IMG/VR virus record: IMGVR_UViG_3300025011_000093
Coordinates: 1-39,414 of that record
Length of the DNA: 39,414 nt
Reading direction: 5' to 3' (one strand)
Origin: a virus
The notes under the pieces: model-generated
The model's database searches: none
What the model saw: the letters and a program-made list of their open reading frames with translations, nothing else
Told to the model about the DNA's origin: nothing
Position numbers and translations under genes: made by a program
Part shown: positions 25,238 to 32,250 of the stretch, piece after piece
Layout: each line of letters begins with the position of its first letter
How positions within the stretch are numbered: position 1 is the stretch's first letter

Positions 25238-25459
25238 ATGAAAAAAGAATTTACAAAAATGGATTATTTCTTTGCATTTTGTATGTTAATATGTTTACTT
25301 TCTTACATTGGAAGTTGTTTCCTAAAAATACCATTGGACACAGTTAAAGATTTAATTTTTTACTTTGGTGTAGGTTTGGGATTAACAGGTGGAGGTACAA
25401 TAGCTAATAATTTAAAAGAAAAAAATAGTGAAGGGGAAAATAAAACATGGCAAGAATAA
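25238..25459 (+). CDS. Holin, two membrane helices
   Basis: 73 aa: a charged N-terminus, two hydrophobic helices (about 8-25 and 35-57; YFFAFCMLICLLSYIGS and LIFYFGVGLGLTGGGTI), and a charged C-terminal tail. This is the class II holin plan; the protein would open the membrane to release the endolysin. ATG 25238 is chosen since the ATG at 25226 directly abuts AAAGG. Its end overlaps the start of the amidase gene by 13 bases, a common holin-endolysin arrangement. Confidence 0.75.
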   Translation: MKKEFTKMDYFFAFCMLICLLSYIGSCFLKIPLDTVKDLIFYFGVGLGLTGGGTIANNLKEKNSEGENKTWQE

Positions 25460-26040
25460 TAGTTGCCCCAGGTCATGGTGGGGTAGATTTTGGAGCAATA
25501 AATGGGAAAATATATGAAAAAAATCTTAATTGGGATTTATGTATTGAATTTAAATCCATAATGGAAAAAAATTTTGAATGTGAAATAATTTTAATTCAAC
25601 CTTCAATGACTAATCCAAAGGTAACAGGTAGAGAAGATTTATACCAAACAATAGAAATAGCAAATAGACTTCACAAATTAAATCCTGTTGATTTGTATTT
25701 AAGTTTTCATAAAAATTCAGCAGCAGATAAATCTGCACATGGCTATGAAAGTTTTGTTCATAACAATACAAAAGGGAAAATTGCTGATATATATAGAAAT
25801 CAAATACATACTCATATTATGGGATTTTTAAAAGGTTATGGAATCACAGACAGAGGTAAAAAATATAGCAATTTTGCAGAAACCAGAGAAACACTAATGC
25901 CAGCTATATTGTTTGAAGATATGTTTATTTCAAACGAAAAAGAAGTTAGCCTATTAACTGATAAAGATTTTATGCATAAATTGGCAAATGAATACTCTTA
26001 CATAGTTTCACAAGTATTACAATTAGAAAGGATAAAATAA
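25447..26040 (+). CDS. Endolysin: N-acetylmuramoyl-L-alanine amidase (Amidase_3)
   Basis: 197 aa, one catalytic domain without a clear cell-wall-binding repeat. It cuts the amide bond between N-acetylmuramic acid and the peptide stem, with zinc. The ligands and catalytic residues are visible: H10 in VAPGHGG, E24 in IYEKNLN, H88 in YLSFHKNSA and E157 in AILFEDMF. The start ATG is inside the holin gene, with AAGGGG 10 bases upstream. The next gene begins at the last base of its stop. Confidence 0.93.
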   Translation: MARIIVAPGHGGVDFGAINGKIYEKNLNWDLCIEFKSIMEKNFECEIILIQPSMTNPKVTGREDLYQTIEIANRLHKLNPVDLYLSFHKNSAADKSAHGYESFVHNNTKGKIADIYRNQIHTHIMGFLKGYGITDRGKKYSNFAETRETLMPAILFEDMFISNEKEVSLLTDKDFMHKLANEYSYIVSQVLQLERIK

Positions 26041-26327
26041 TGAATATGAATATATCAACAGAATTCATAGATAAAATGTTTAATAATATTGAACCAGTGT
26101 ATCAAAATTTTCTAAAAGAAAATAAAAATATAAAAGTAGAAGAATTAGAAAAAGAAGAATTTAAAAAGTTAAATATAATGGTTGGAAAAAGATTCGTATT
26201 TTTACAATTTTTAATGGAAATATTTACTACTGAACATCAAAAATCTAAAAAAGAAAAGAATTATGAATTATGTGAATATCTATTCCAAAAATTACGAGAT
26301 ATGGGAGTATCATTTGACGTACAATAA
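26040..26327 (+). CDS. Helical hypothetical protein in the lysis block (95 aa)
   Basis: Entirely helical and charged, starting MNMNISTEFIDKMFNNIEPV and ending LRDMGVSFDVQ; no membrane segment or signal peptide. It overlaps the amidase stop by one base (TAATG), with AAAGGA about 6 bases before the start, so it is made with the endolysin. It could be an amidase regulator or an antiholin-like soluble partner, but no family is recognised. Confidence 0.65.
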   Translation: MNMNISTEFIDKMFNNIEPVYQNFLKENKNIKVEELEKEEFKKLNIMVGKRFVFLQFLMEIFTTEHQKSKKEKNYELCEYLFQKLRDMGVSFDVQ

Positions 26328-26351
26328 ATTTAAAATAGGAGAGATGTTATT

Positions 26352-26744
26352 ATGGAAGATATTTATAGTCAATTAGCATTAGCAGTAGCTACTATAATTT
26401 CAGCATTTATAGCATTTGCAGGGAAAGCAATAGTTACTTTTATCAATAGTAAGAAAGATTTAATTAATATTCAAACTTCTACTGAACAAAATAAATTAAA
26501 AGAAACTATTATTGAAAATGTAATAAAAGCAATTAATCAAGAATTCTCTGATATGTCAAATAATATGAAAAAAGAAAGTGCTGTAAATACTATTGCAGAA
26601 ATTTTTAAAAGCAAGAAACTTCCTATTGATGAAAATATGATAAGAAGTTATGTTGAAGCAAAAGTATCTGATACAAAAGCAAAAGTAGTTAAAGAAGTAG
26701 AAAATATTATTACTGAAAAAGCGAAGGAATTTTTAGTGAAGTAG
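26352..26744 (+). CDS. Holin of the LLH family
   Basis: 130 aa. A single N-terminal membrane helix (about 8-30, LALAVATIISAFIAFAGKAIV) is followed by a long charged region of helices (KLKETIIENVIKAINQEF, MIRSYVEAKVSDTKAKVV), the form of LLH/Phage_holin_6_1 proteins. Having this as well as the two-helix holin and the XhlA-like protein makes three membrane proteins in one lysis block. AGGAG lies 8 bases before ATG 26352. A bidirectional terminator follows. Confidence 0.75.
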   Translation: MEDIYSQLALAVATIISAFIAFAGKAIVTFINSKKDLINIQTSTEQNKLKETIIENVIKAINQEFSDMSNNMKKESAVNTIAEIFKSKKLPIDENMIRSYVEAKVSDTKAKVVKEVENIITEKAKEFLVK

Positions 26745-26765
26745 ATTAATAATGATAGAAGTTAT

Positions 26766-26796
26766 AAAAAAAATAACCCTAAAAAGAGTTATTTTT
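26766..26796. terminator. Bidirectional terminator between convergent operons
   Basis: AAAATAAC (26770-26777) pairs with GTTATTTT (26788-26795), flanked by an A run on the left and T run on the right. It serves the lysis operon on the plus strand and the ATPase operon on the minus strand, and overlaps the ATPase stop codon. Confidence 0.8.
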
Positions 26797-29067
26797 AACA
26801 CCATATTTTTTCTGACATTCTTTATAAATGTAACTTCTATCTATACTTTTCTTTAATATTGGAGGTATTATTTTTGCATCAAATACACAGTATTGCTTAT
26901 CATAATTTACAATACATTTAGCATGATATTTTTTAGTATTCATACATTCTTCAATCGAAAAAGGATTTAATTCTTCCTCAAACAATTTCAAATTCTCTTT
27001 ACTGGTATTAAATAACATATAACTACTTCCAGCAGATTTAAGAGTTATAAGTAAATCTTTAAAATCACTTGGTTTATGTGCAGAAAAAACATATTTTAAT
27101 CCATATTTTCTCATTTCCCTTATATTGTCAAGCAATTTTCTAGCTGTAGGATACCTATGAATTTCATCTATTATTACATTGCTTATTATATCATTATTTA
27201 TTTTAGTCAAATGAGATAACCATATCTTTGAAATTAAAAATGTCATAATACTATCAATTGTTTTATCTGACATATTCACTTGTGGCATTTTACAAACAAC
27301 AACATATCCATTTTCTGCAAAATATTTAAAATTAATATTTTTATTTGCTTGCATAGAAAACAAATTTGATAATAGATAATCACCTAAAAGTAAATCTAAC
27401 CTATCAATAATACCTTTCACATCTGGAATATTCGTATCACCATTTTTATCTAGCATATTTAAGTCTTGAACAATCTTACTATTCTTAGTTAATTTTGATT
27501 GTTTTATGAATTTATGTCTTTTATCAATGTCAATAAGGCAATTCAATACATCTAATATAGTAGTATTAGGCAAACTGAAAACTAGCAAACCAGCAGAAGT
27601 AAGAAATCTTTTCATTCTTGGACTTAATTTTTGTACATTATCATCAACAAGAGAATCAAGAAACAATATCAATTGTTGTGTAATCTGATTTGATATATAC
27701 ATCTTACTTTTATTGTCAATCTTGCTATTCTTAATTTCATCCCAATTTAATCCAAAAATATAATCTGTATCAGAAAAATCTAATATACATATTTTGTTAA
27801 AATTTTCAGGTAAATTATTTATTATATTTTCTGACAACTCACAATTCTTTATCCCATCTAAAACAAATAGACTTTGATTATTTTCTACACATGAAATAGC
27901 ATAGTTTGTTATATATTCACTTTTCCCTGCACCTTGCATCCCAAAAATTGCCAATGGAAGTGAAGTAACATCTTTATCCTTTATATTCCAAGATGCAGTT
28001 TTCACGACACCTTTATACTTTACTTCACCAATTGGTATTCCATTTTCAAATAATTGTTTCGGTAAATTCATTTCTTTAGTATCAATACTTTCAATAATTG
28101 AATATTCCTGTTGATAATATCTAGTAGGCAATTGCATGAATACAGCGATTTCTTTAGCTGAATATATATTTTTAACATAGTTAAATTTTACTTTAGTATT
28201 TTTTGGTTGTAATTTTTTGCCTATCATTAATTCATTATCACCTGAAATATCTCTAAGACAAACTTCAATTGATTTACCAATTTGTTCTTGTTTGACTAAA
28301 TCATTTGATTGAACAAATACTCTAATCATTGCATCAAATAAATCATAAGTAATTTTCTGATTAGTATAACTAGAAAAAGATGGTTTTTTTGATATACTAT
28401 CATCATTATTTTTCATAGAAAACAGTATATCAAAAATTGCAAATATAACATCTAATGTAATTGGTATTATAGAAAATATTTTATCTACGATAGTTTTATT
28501 AGGAAATTTATTGGTAGATTTAACATATTTTAGTTTCTGATTCTCTAATAATTCTTTTGCAAATTCATCCAATGTAGACAAATTAATTTCAAATATAACA
28601 ATGTCATTTTCTTTAATGTCTTTAGAAATAGATAAGAGAGCAGGAATTGGATTTTCGCTTCGCATATCACAATTCAATGACTTGAAATTTTCTTCTTTTT
28701 GGATAAGGTTAAATTGCGTTGTCCTATTTAAATTTAAAATATCCAAAGGATTATTTGAAGATAATATTGTTATGTTTGGAAATGTTTGTATATATCTATT
28801 TGAAATAAAATCAATTGTTTCGGAAGGTAAGCACATGTGAAAAGATATTTTATTATTAGTAAATACTATATAATAAGAAATATATTGTTTTTTAGTATAA
28901 ATAATTTTTCCATTTTTAAAACTAATTCTGCTAAATAAATCTTTATATATAGTAGAATAAATGGACTGAATAAGTTTTATATTCTTCAATCCATTTTCAA
29001 CTGAAATATCTGGTATAATCTGAATGTGGGAATAATTAGATGATTCTATTTTAAAAAATGGTATCAC
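26779..29067 (-). CDS. TraG/VirD4/VirB4-like (HerA-FtsK superfamily) ATPase
   Basis: 762 aa. The N-terminal 300 residues include a block (KISFHMCLPSETIDFISNRY and then TFPNI) like the N-domain of Gram-positive type IV secretion ATPases, and a hydrophobic stretch near 195-217. The motor has Walker A GMQGAGKS (376-383; K382, S383), Walker B VIIDE (631-635) and a downstream sensor-like SAHKPSD. Such proteins pump DNA or protein through membrane channels. The start is unclear: GTG at 29067 overlaps GGAGG; ATA at 29064 is 2 bases after it; there is no nearby ATG. The gene follows three small membrane protein genes in one operon, suggesting a membrane complex. It is clearly not the phage terminase. 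Confidence 0.8.
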   Translation of the reverse strand: MIPFFKIESSNYSHIQIIPDISVENGLKNIKLIQSIYSTIYKDLFSRISFKNGKIIYTKKQYISYYIVFTNNKISFHMCLPSETIDFISNRYIQTFPNITILSSNNPLDILNLNRTTQFNLIQKEENFKSLNCDMRSENPIPALLSISKDIKENDIVIFEINLSTLDEFAKELLENQKLKYVKSTNKFPNKTIVDKIFSIIPITLDVIFAIFDILFSMKNNDDSISKKPSFSSYTNQKITYDLFDAMIRVFVQSNDLVKQEQIGKSIEVCLRDISGDNELMIGKKLQPKNTKVKFNYVKNIYSAKEIAVFMQLPTRYYQQEYSIIESIDTKEMNLPKQLFENGIPIGEVKYKGVVKTASWNIKDKDVTSLPLAIFGMQGAGKSEYITNYAISCVENNQSLFVLDGIKNCELSENIINNLPENFNKICILDFSDTDYIFGLNWDEIKNSKIDNKSKMYISNQITQQLILFLDSLVDDNVQKLSPRMKRFLTSAGLLVFSLPNTTILDVLNCLIDIDKRHKFIKQSKLTKNSKIVQDLNMLDKNGDTNIPDVKGIIDRLDLLLGDYLLSNLFSMQANKNINFKYFAENGYVVVCKMPQVNMSDKTIDSIMTFLISKIWLSHLTKINNDIISNVIIDEIHRYPTARKLLDNIREMRKYGLKYVFSAHKPSDFKDLLITLKSAGSSYMLFNTSKENLKLFEEELNPFSIEECMNTKKYHAKCIVNYDKQYCVFDAKIIPPILKKSIDRSYIYKECQKKYGVKNNSF

Positions 29068-29070
29068 CTC

Positions 29071-29295
29071 CTAGACAAATATAACTGACATTAATCTGAA
29101 GATAGTATAAAACATACAAGAGTAATATAGATAATTAGCATATTTCTTTCTATTCATAATGACCATATAGCAAGATAATACTGTCACACAAAGACAGATA
29201 CAACAACCAACATCAAAAATTGTAATAAATGAAAATTTAGGTAGTATTAAATCATAAATTTTTCCTGAAAGATAATCACTAATTTCAACTAGCAT
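29071..29295 (-). CDS. Small membrane protein (74 aa)
   Basis: Two hydrophobic helices (about 21-45, FITIFDVGCCICLCVTVLSC, and 55-73) joined by a short basic loop (NRKKYANY), and an acidic N-terminus MLVEISDYLSGKIYD. GGAAGTG is 5 bases before the ATG. The stop overlaps the ribosome site of the ATPase, so the two are co-translated. It is probably part of the same membrane assembly; the topology would suit a small secretion-channel subunit, but no family name can be given. Confidence 0.7.
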   Translation of the reverse strand: MLVEISDYLSGKIYDLILPKFSFITIFDVGCCICLCVTVLSCYMVIMNRKKYANYLYYSCMFYTIFRLMSVIFV

Positions 29296-29306
29296 ATTAT
29301 CACTTC

Positions 29307-29609
29307 CTAAAATTTCAATCCATTAGCAATACTGTCAACTAAATTAGTAAATCCTTGACATAACCTAAGAGAAATAAATCCTATAGCTGCCCATTTTATA
29401 CTGTCTATTCCTACTACATATTGTTTCCTCATAATGTAATAACTTCCATATACAACAGAACAGGAGAATATTACTTTTCCAATATCTATTAAAATTGGCA
29501 TAATACCATTATTAAAAGCTGTACTTAATTCATTATTATAGCAAAATCCCATTGAAGGAAATATAAATATAGATGATATAAATATAGTAGAAGTTATAAT
29601 TTTTTTCAT
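29307..29609 (-). CDS. VirB2/TrbC-pilin-like small membrane protein (100 aa)
   Basis: A signal-peptide-like N-terminus (MKKIITSTIFISSIFIFPS, cleavage probably near residue 23) is followed by two hydrophobic helices (about 40-58 and 70-85) separated by a short loop (MRKQYVVGIDS). This is the plan of VirB2/TrbC pilins and of small membrane proteins in Gram-positive conjugation modules. AGGAGTG lies 5 bases before ATG 29609. It lies in a run with a 28-aa peptide gene and the 74-aa protein upstream of the secretion-like ATPase. The pilin idea is inference from topology and context. Confidence 0.65.
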   Translation of the reverse strand: MKKIITSTIFISSIFIFPSMGFCYNNELSTAFNNGIMPILIDIGKVIFSCSVVYGSYYIMRKQYVVGIDSIKWAAIGFISLRLCQGFTNLVDSIANGLKF

Positions 29610-29619
29610 TGTATCACTC

Positions 29620-29706
29620 CTACTTAATTTTTTTATATATGAAATAGATAAGAGATAAAACACAAATTAATTCACCATAGTTAAAAATATGGTTTAAAAA
29701 ATCCAT
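29620..29706 (-). CDS. 28-aa membrane micropeptide
   Basis: Starts MDFLNHIFNYGELICVLSLI and ends in a basic cap (YKKIK): one short hydrophobic helix with positive C-terminus. GAAGGTG stands 7 bases before the ATG at 29706, and its stop precedes the ribosome site of the 100-aa gene by a few bases, so it should be the first gene of the ATPase operon. Too short for standard gene finders. It could be a small subunit or a stabilising peptide of the membrane complex. Confidence 0.6.
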   Translation of the reverse strand: MDFLNHIFNYGELICVLSLIYFIYKKIK

Positions 29707-29788
29707 AAATTTACACCTTCTTTGTGAATAATTTAAATCGGTACGGAGCATAATAACATCATCAATAAAACAACAGGAGGTAATGAAC

Positions 29789-29854
29789 ATGCCATTATTT
29801 TTAGCAGGAATAGCTTTAATTGATACAGTAGCTAGAATTTTAGGTGTTTATTAG
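29789..29854 (+). CDS. 21-aa hydrophobic micropeptide
   Basis: The product starts MPLFLAGIALIDTVARIL and is a short hydrophobic helix with one Asp and one Arg. A perfect AGGAGG is 8 bases before ATG 29789 (an ATG at 29783 is too near). It is divergent from the ATPase operon and convergent with the RHH gene, whose terminator hairpin lies just past its stop. In size and build it is like membrane toxins of type I systems or a small regulatory peptide. No antisense RNA was proven. Confidence 0.5.
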   Translation: MPLFLAGIALIDTVARILGVY

Positions 29855-29856
29855 CA

Positions 29857-29885
29857 TAAAAAAAGCAAGATAGTGTTTATCCTGC
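29857..29885 (-). terminator. Terminator of the RHH gene
   Basis: Read on the minus strand: GCAGGATA, loop AACAC, TATCTTGC (8 pairs with one G-T), then seven T. It ends the transcript of the ribbon-helix-helix gene; the distance of about 100 bases leaves a 3' UTR that runs towards the 21-aa peptide gene. Confidence 0.75.
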
Positions 29886-29989
29886 CAGAGAGTAGAAAAA
29901 ATCTAATGTTATTTTATAATATAAAATATATGCTGGGTAAAGGCAGAAATATACCAATATTAAATTGTAATTTATGGAAAAATAAAATA

Positions 29990-30256
29990 TTAATTGACAG
30001 GAATCTTCCATTTGATTTTATCATTGGGAGGCTTCTTTTTTTCAGGGACAATAGGCGTATGTGTTTTTTGCGTATCAATTTTAGTATGTGTTTTTGGTGT
30101 AGGAATTGGTGTAGGAATTGACTTCATAGCTTGATATGCAAGGCGTAACATATCTCTAATTATTCTTGATTGATTCTTATGATTCTTAATAAATTCAATA
30201 ATATCATTATCATATTCTTCATTAAGATGAAAGTTATATCTACTAATTTGTATCAC
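29990..30256 (-). CDS. Ribbon-helix-helix DNA-binding protein (88 aa)
   Basis: The first 50 residues fit a ribbon-helix-helix: a strand (ISRYNFHLNE), then helices (YDNDIIEFIKNH and SRIIRDMLRLAYQAM) with the N-S/Q-xxIR pattern seen in plasmid ParG/CopG/MobC-like proteins. The tail is a low-complexity Pro/Thr/Lys linker (PTPIPTPKTHTKIDT), likely flexible. The frame opens with GTG 30256, only 2 bases after AAGGG; ATA at 30253 is 5 bases after it and may be the real start. It lies between the ATPase operon and the HTH/coiled-coil gene, all on the minus strand. Partition, mobilisation or copy control are all possible. Confidence 0.7.
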   Translation of the reverse strand: MIQISRYNFHLNEEYDNDIIEFIKNHKNQSRIIRDMLRLAYQAMKSIPTPIPTPKTHTKIDTQKTHTPIVPEKKKPPNDKIKWKIPVN

Positions 30257-30311
30257 TTCCCTTCTGTTTTTTTGTATGTTTAATTCTATGTCGTGTCGAA
30301 AAATAATAGAA

Positions 30312-30992
30312 TTAATTTTTGAATAGTAATTTTTTCCATTTTTTATAGAATGGAATTTTCTTTTGTTTTATTTCTTCTAGTTTTTCATTTAATTCTTTAA
30401 TACGTTCTAATAGTTTTTCTTCTTGAATTGCAATTTGAGCTGTCTTTATTTCCGACACCTCTTCACGAATCAAATTAATAGCTTCGGTAAAATCTTTTAA
30501 AGCTAAAGTATAAGAATTTAATTCATCCTTTGTAACATAATTTTCTATAGGCATAGGAATATATTCTTCTACATTAGAGTTATCCACAGTTTCTATAGTA
30601 TTTTCTATACTGTCAGGCTTACCATTTTTCCATAAATCAAGGTTTTCTATAGAAACTAATTTCTTATTTCCATCCATAACATAAGGCATACCATCTTTAT
30701 TTATGCGGTTTCTTATTGTTCTTGGATTACAATTTAGATATTTAGATGCTTCTTCTATAGAAAGAAATTTGTTTTCTACTTTTTCAACAAGATGCAAAGT
30801 CACATCATTCACCTCTTCTATGTTTTCTATATTGTTTCTAGTTAAATATAACTTTAAAGCATTACTTTTAGCTTTAATAATCTTTAAATAATCATAATCA
30901 TCATTATCTTGATTATTATATACGTGTGGAATTTCTATAGAATTTCTATGATTTTCATAGATATTTTCTAGCTTTTTCATAGCTTGTCCCAT
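30312..30992 (-). CDS. HTH and coiled-coil DNA-binding protein (226 aa), partition-like
   Basis: Residues about 72-115 hold a MerR/excisionase-like helix-turn-helix (FLSIEEASKYLNCNPRTIRNRINKDGMPY...). A linker follows, then a coiled coil (about 160-215: EEVSEIKTAQIAIQEEKLLERIKEL), ending in a basic tail (KKIPFYKKWKKLLFKN) that may touch the membrane. This plan resembles RacA-like and plasmid segregation DNA-binding proteins. GGAGG is 8 bases before ATG 30992; the longer frame to 31007 starts inside that site. Three perfect TTCTATAGAA palindromes and a DnaA box lie in the gene itself (see that entry). Confidence 0.7.
   Translation of the reverse strand: MGQAMKKLENIYENHRNSIEIPHVYNNQDNDDYDYLKIIKAKSNALKLYLTRNNIENIEEVNDVTLHLVEKVENKFLSIEEASKYLNCNPRTIRNRINKDGMPYVMDGNKKLVSIENLDLWKNGKPDSIENTIETVDNSNVEEYIPMPIENYVTKDELNSYTLALKDFTEAINLIREEVSEIKTAQIAIQEEKLLERIKELNEKLEEIKQKKIPFYKKWKKLLFKN
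30542..30942. repeat. TTCTATAGAA palindromes and a DnaA box inside the HTH gene
   Basis: Perfect TTCTATAGAA at 30645-30654, 30753-30762 and 30933-30942, with TTTCTATAG at 30542-30550 and 30590-30598 and TTTTCTATA at 30823-30831. A perfect DnaA box TTATCCACA lies at 30580-30588. The palindromes fall on Ser-Ile-Glu codons (TCT-ATA-GAA), so repeated peptide sequence is an alternative cause. They could be operator or centromere sites for the encoded HTH protein. Confidence 0.35.
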
Positions 30993-31040
30993 TGTAAATA
31001 CCTCCAAAAATAATTTTTATATATAATAAAAGTAGAGGTA

Positions 31041-31068
31041 TTGACAAGCTATCTGTTTTTGCTATAAT
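31041..31068 (+). promoter_or_regulatory. Strong sigA promoter for the small RNA
   Basis: TTGACA (31041-31046), a 16-base spacer and a perfect TATAAT (31063-31068). It points away from the HTH gene and there is no ORF for 300 bases, so the product should be an RNA. Confidence 0.75.
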
Positions 31069-31074
31069 AAAAAG

Positions 31075-31160
31075 ACAAAAGCAAAGCAGGTAGATGAAAA
31101 CATCTACTGAGGATAAAGTCACCTAATTCTTTTGCAGGGAAGTGAGGTGGCTTTTGCATT
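31075..31160 (+). ncRNA. Candidate small RNA, three-way junction
   Basis: From the promoter at 31041, transcription would begin near 31075. CAAAAGC (31076-31082) pairs with GCTTTTG (31150-31156); GTAGATG, loop AAAA, CATCTAC (31090-31107) forms a perfect hairpin; CACCT (31120-31124) pairs with AGGTG (31145-31149), which can extend to 8 pairs if the outer helix opens. No ORF with a ribosome site is present. The location, divergent from a partition-like gene, fits a plasmid counter-transcript or regulatory RNA. A second, stronger terminator lies at 31220. Confidence 0.55.
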
Positions 31161-31219
31161 TAATTAGCAATAATTTTAACATTACTTTTTGTTATAAACA
31201 ATATACTTCCTTCTATTAA

Positions 31220-31249
31220 ACTACATTTATTTTTATGTAGTTTTTTTAT
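31220..31249 (+). terminator. Rho-independent terminator
   Basis: ACTACAT (31220-31226) pairs with ATGTAGT (31235-31241), followed by TTTTTTT. It probably ends transcripts from the small RNA promoter that read through the weaker stop near 31155. Confidence 0.85.
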
Positions 31250-31306
31250 TGCATAAATTCGCCAAAATATGATATAATGAAATTTTAATACTACACAAAA
31301 TACTTA

Positions 31307-31335
31307 TTGACAAATATAAAAACATAGTGTATTAT
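31307..31335 (+). promoter_or_regulatory. SigA-type promoter for the wHTH gene
   Basis: TTGACA (31307-31312), a 17-base spacer and TATTAT (31330-31335), about 40 bases before ATG 31374. ACACAAAATA just upstream (near 31294) resembles half of the origin iteron. Confidence 0.65.
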
Positions 31336-31373
31336 TATTATATTAATAAAATTTTAAAAGGTGATGATAGTAA

Positions 31374-31772
31374 ATGAAATATCATATTATAAATCTTAGC
31401 AAAGAAGAATTAGAAACTAGAAGTAAATTTGAAACATTTTTTACTGTACCAGAAATTGCAAAAATTATAAAAAAATCAGAAGAACAAACTAGAAGAATAC
31501 TTAGAGATGAGAAAATTCAATCTCACAAAGTATGGAAAAGTTACTATGTTCTTGAATCAGATTTGCGTGACTATATGATTTCAGAAGATAGAACAAAAAT
31601 AGAGATATATAAGTTTTTTGAATTTGAGTATAAGCATCAGGTGAAATTTTATCATCCTTCGGAAGATTTAAAATTTCAAGGTGTTATATCTGTATTAGTT
31701 AATATGCTTATAGATTTTCAAATACCTTTATTAGATAATATTAAAGAAGAATTGAAAAGTATGTATTTATAA
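31374..31772 (+). CDS. Helix-turn-helix regulator (132 aa)
   Basis: Residues about 22-62 (FFTVPEIAKIIKKSEEQTRRILRDEKIQSHKVWKSYYV) fit the excisionase/MerR-like winged helix: a helix-turn-helix followed by a wing. The C-terminal half is helical, probably for dimerisation. AGGTGATGATAG precedes ATG 31374. It has its own promoter and terminator, as a phage or plasmid repressor would, and is the best candidate here for a maintenance-versus-lytic switch, though nothing shows what it binds. Confidence 0.7.
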   Translation: MKYHIINLSKEELETRSKFETFFTVPEIAKIIKKSEEQTRRILRDEKIQSHKVWKSYYVLESDLRDYMISEDRTKIEIYKFFEFEYKHQVKFYHPSEDLKFQGVISVLVNMLIDFQIPLLDNIKEELKSMYL

Positions 31773-31803
31773 CTTGCTAATTTACATAGCAGGTTATTTT
31801 TTT
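31771..31803 (+). terminator. Rho-independent terminator
   Basis: AACTTGCTA (31771-31779) pairs with TAGCAGGTT (31787-31795, one wobble), then ATTTTTTT. It overlaps the stop codon of the HTH regulator. Confidence 0.8.
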
Positions 31804-31837
31804 GTTTAAAAAATTATCATAATCACAAAAAAACATA

Positions 31838-31867
31838 TTGACACATATGATGAATATATGGTATTCT
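31838..31867 (+). promoter_or_regulatory. SigA-type promoter
   Basis: TTGACA (31838-31843), an 18-base spacer and TATTCT (31862-31867), upstream of the 108-aa gene. Confidence 0.5.
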
Positions 31868-31922
31868 ACACATAGAAAATATATACCAAGAAAAATAAAC
31901 CAAAAAACGGAGGTTATTATAA

Positions 31923-32249
31923 ATGAATAAATTAACAACTGAAGAATTTGTTGAAGTATTTGAAAGTAGATTTAATTGTTGTAGTATTGGTATCAACTTG
32001 AATACTAAATATGCAAATGTAGTAACTTGTTTTGAATCAGCCACTATTGCTCATTTTGCAGATAATACGATTCATTTCTATGAAGAAGCTGGTGAAACTG
32101 ATTATCAATTTGCAATTAAGTTAGATGATATTAGACAGATATATATGAATGATTATGAAATTAATATTTTACCTGATGATGATTTTGGTGGGCAATTTGT
32201 TTTTCTTTGTAATGATGGTACAAAAATAATCATAGATGGAGATAAATAA
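31923..32249 (+). CDS. Acidic hypothetical protein (108 aa)
   Basis: Starts MNKLTTEEFVEVFESRFNCC and alternates strands and short helices (TIHFYEEAGETDYQFAIKLD, GGQFVFLCNDGTKIIID), a small beta-sandwich-like protein. GGAGG lies 9 bases before ATG 31923. It is followed after one base by the zinc-ribbon protein at 32251, so they form a two-gene operon with a promoter in front and a terminator behind. Function unknown. Confidence 0.65.
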   Translation: MNKLTTEEFVEVFESRFNCCSIGINLNTKYANVVTCFESATIAHFADNTIHFYEEAGETDYQFAIKLDDIRQIYMNDYEINILPDDDFGGQFVFLCNDGTKIIIDGDK

Positions 32250-32250
32250 T

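Noticed and set aside
27506-27688. Plus-strand ORFs inside the ATPase gene (also 28601-28840)
   Set aside because: Frames lack ribosome sites and overlap the Walker-containing gene on the opposite strand.
29873-30121. Plus-strand ORF of 82 codons
   Set aside because: It is antisense to the ribbon-helix-helix gene and its terminator, has no ribosome site, and the minus frame has the recognisable fold.
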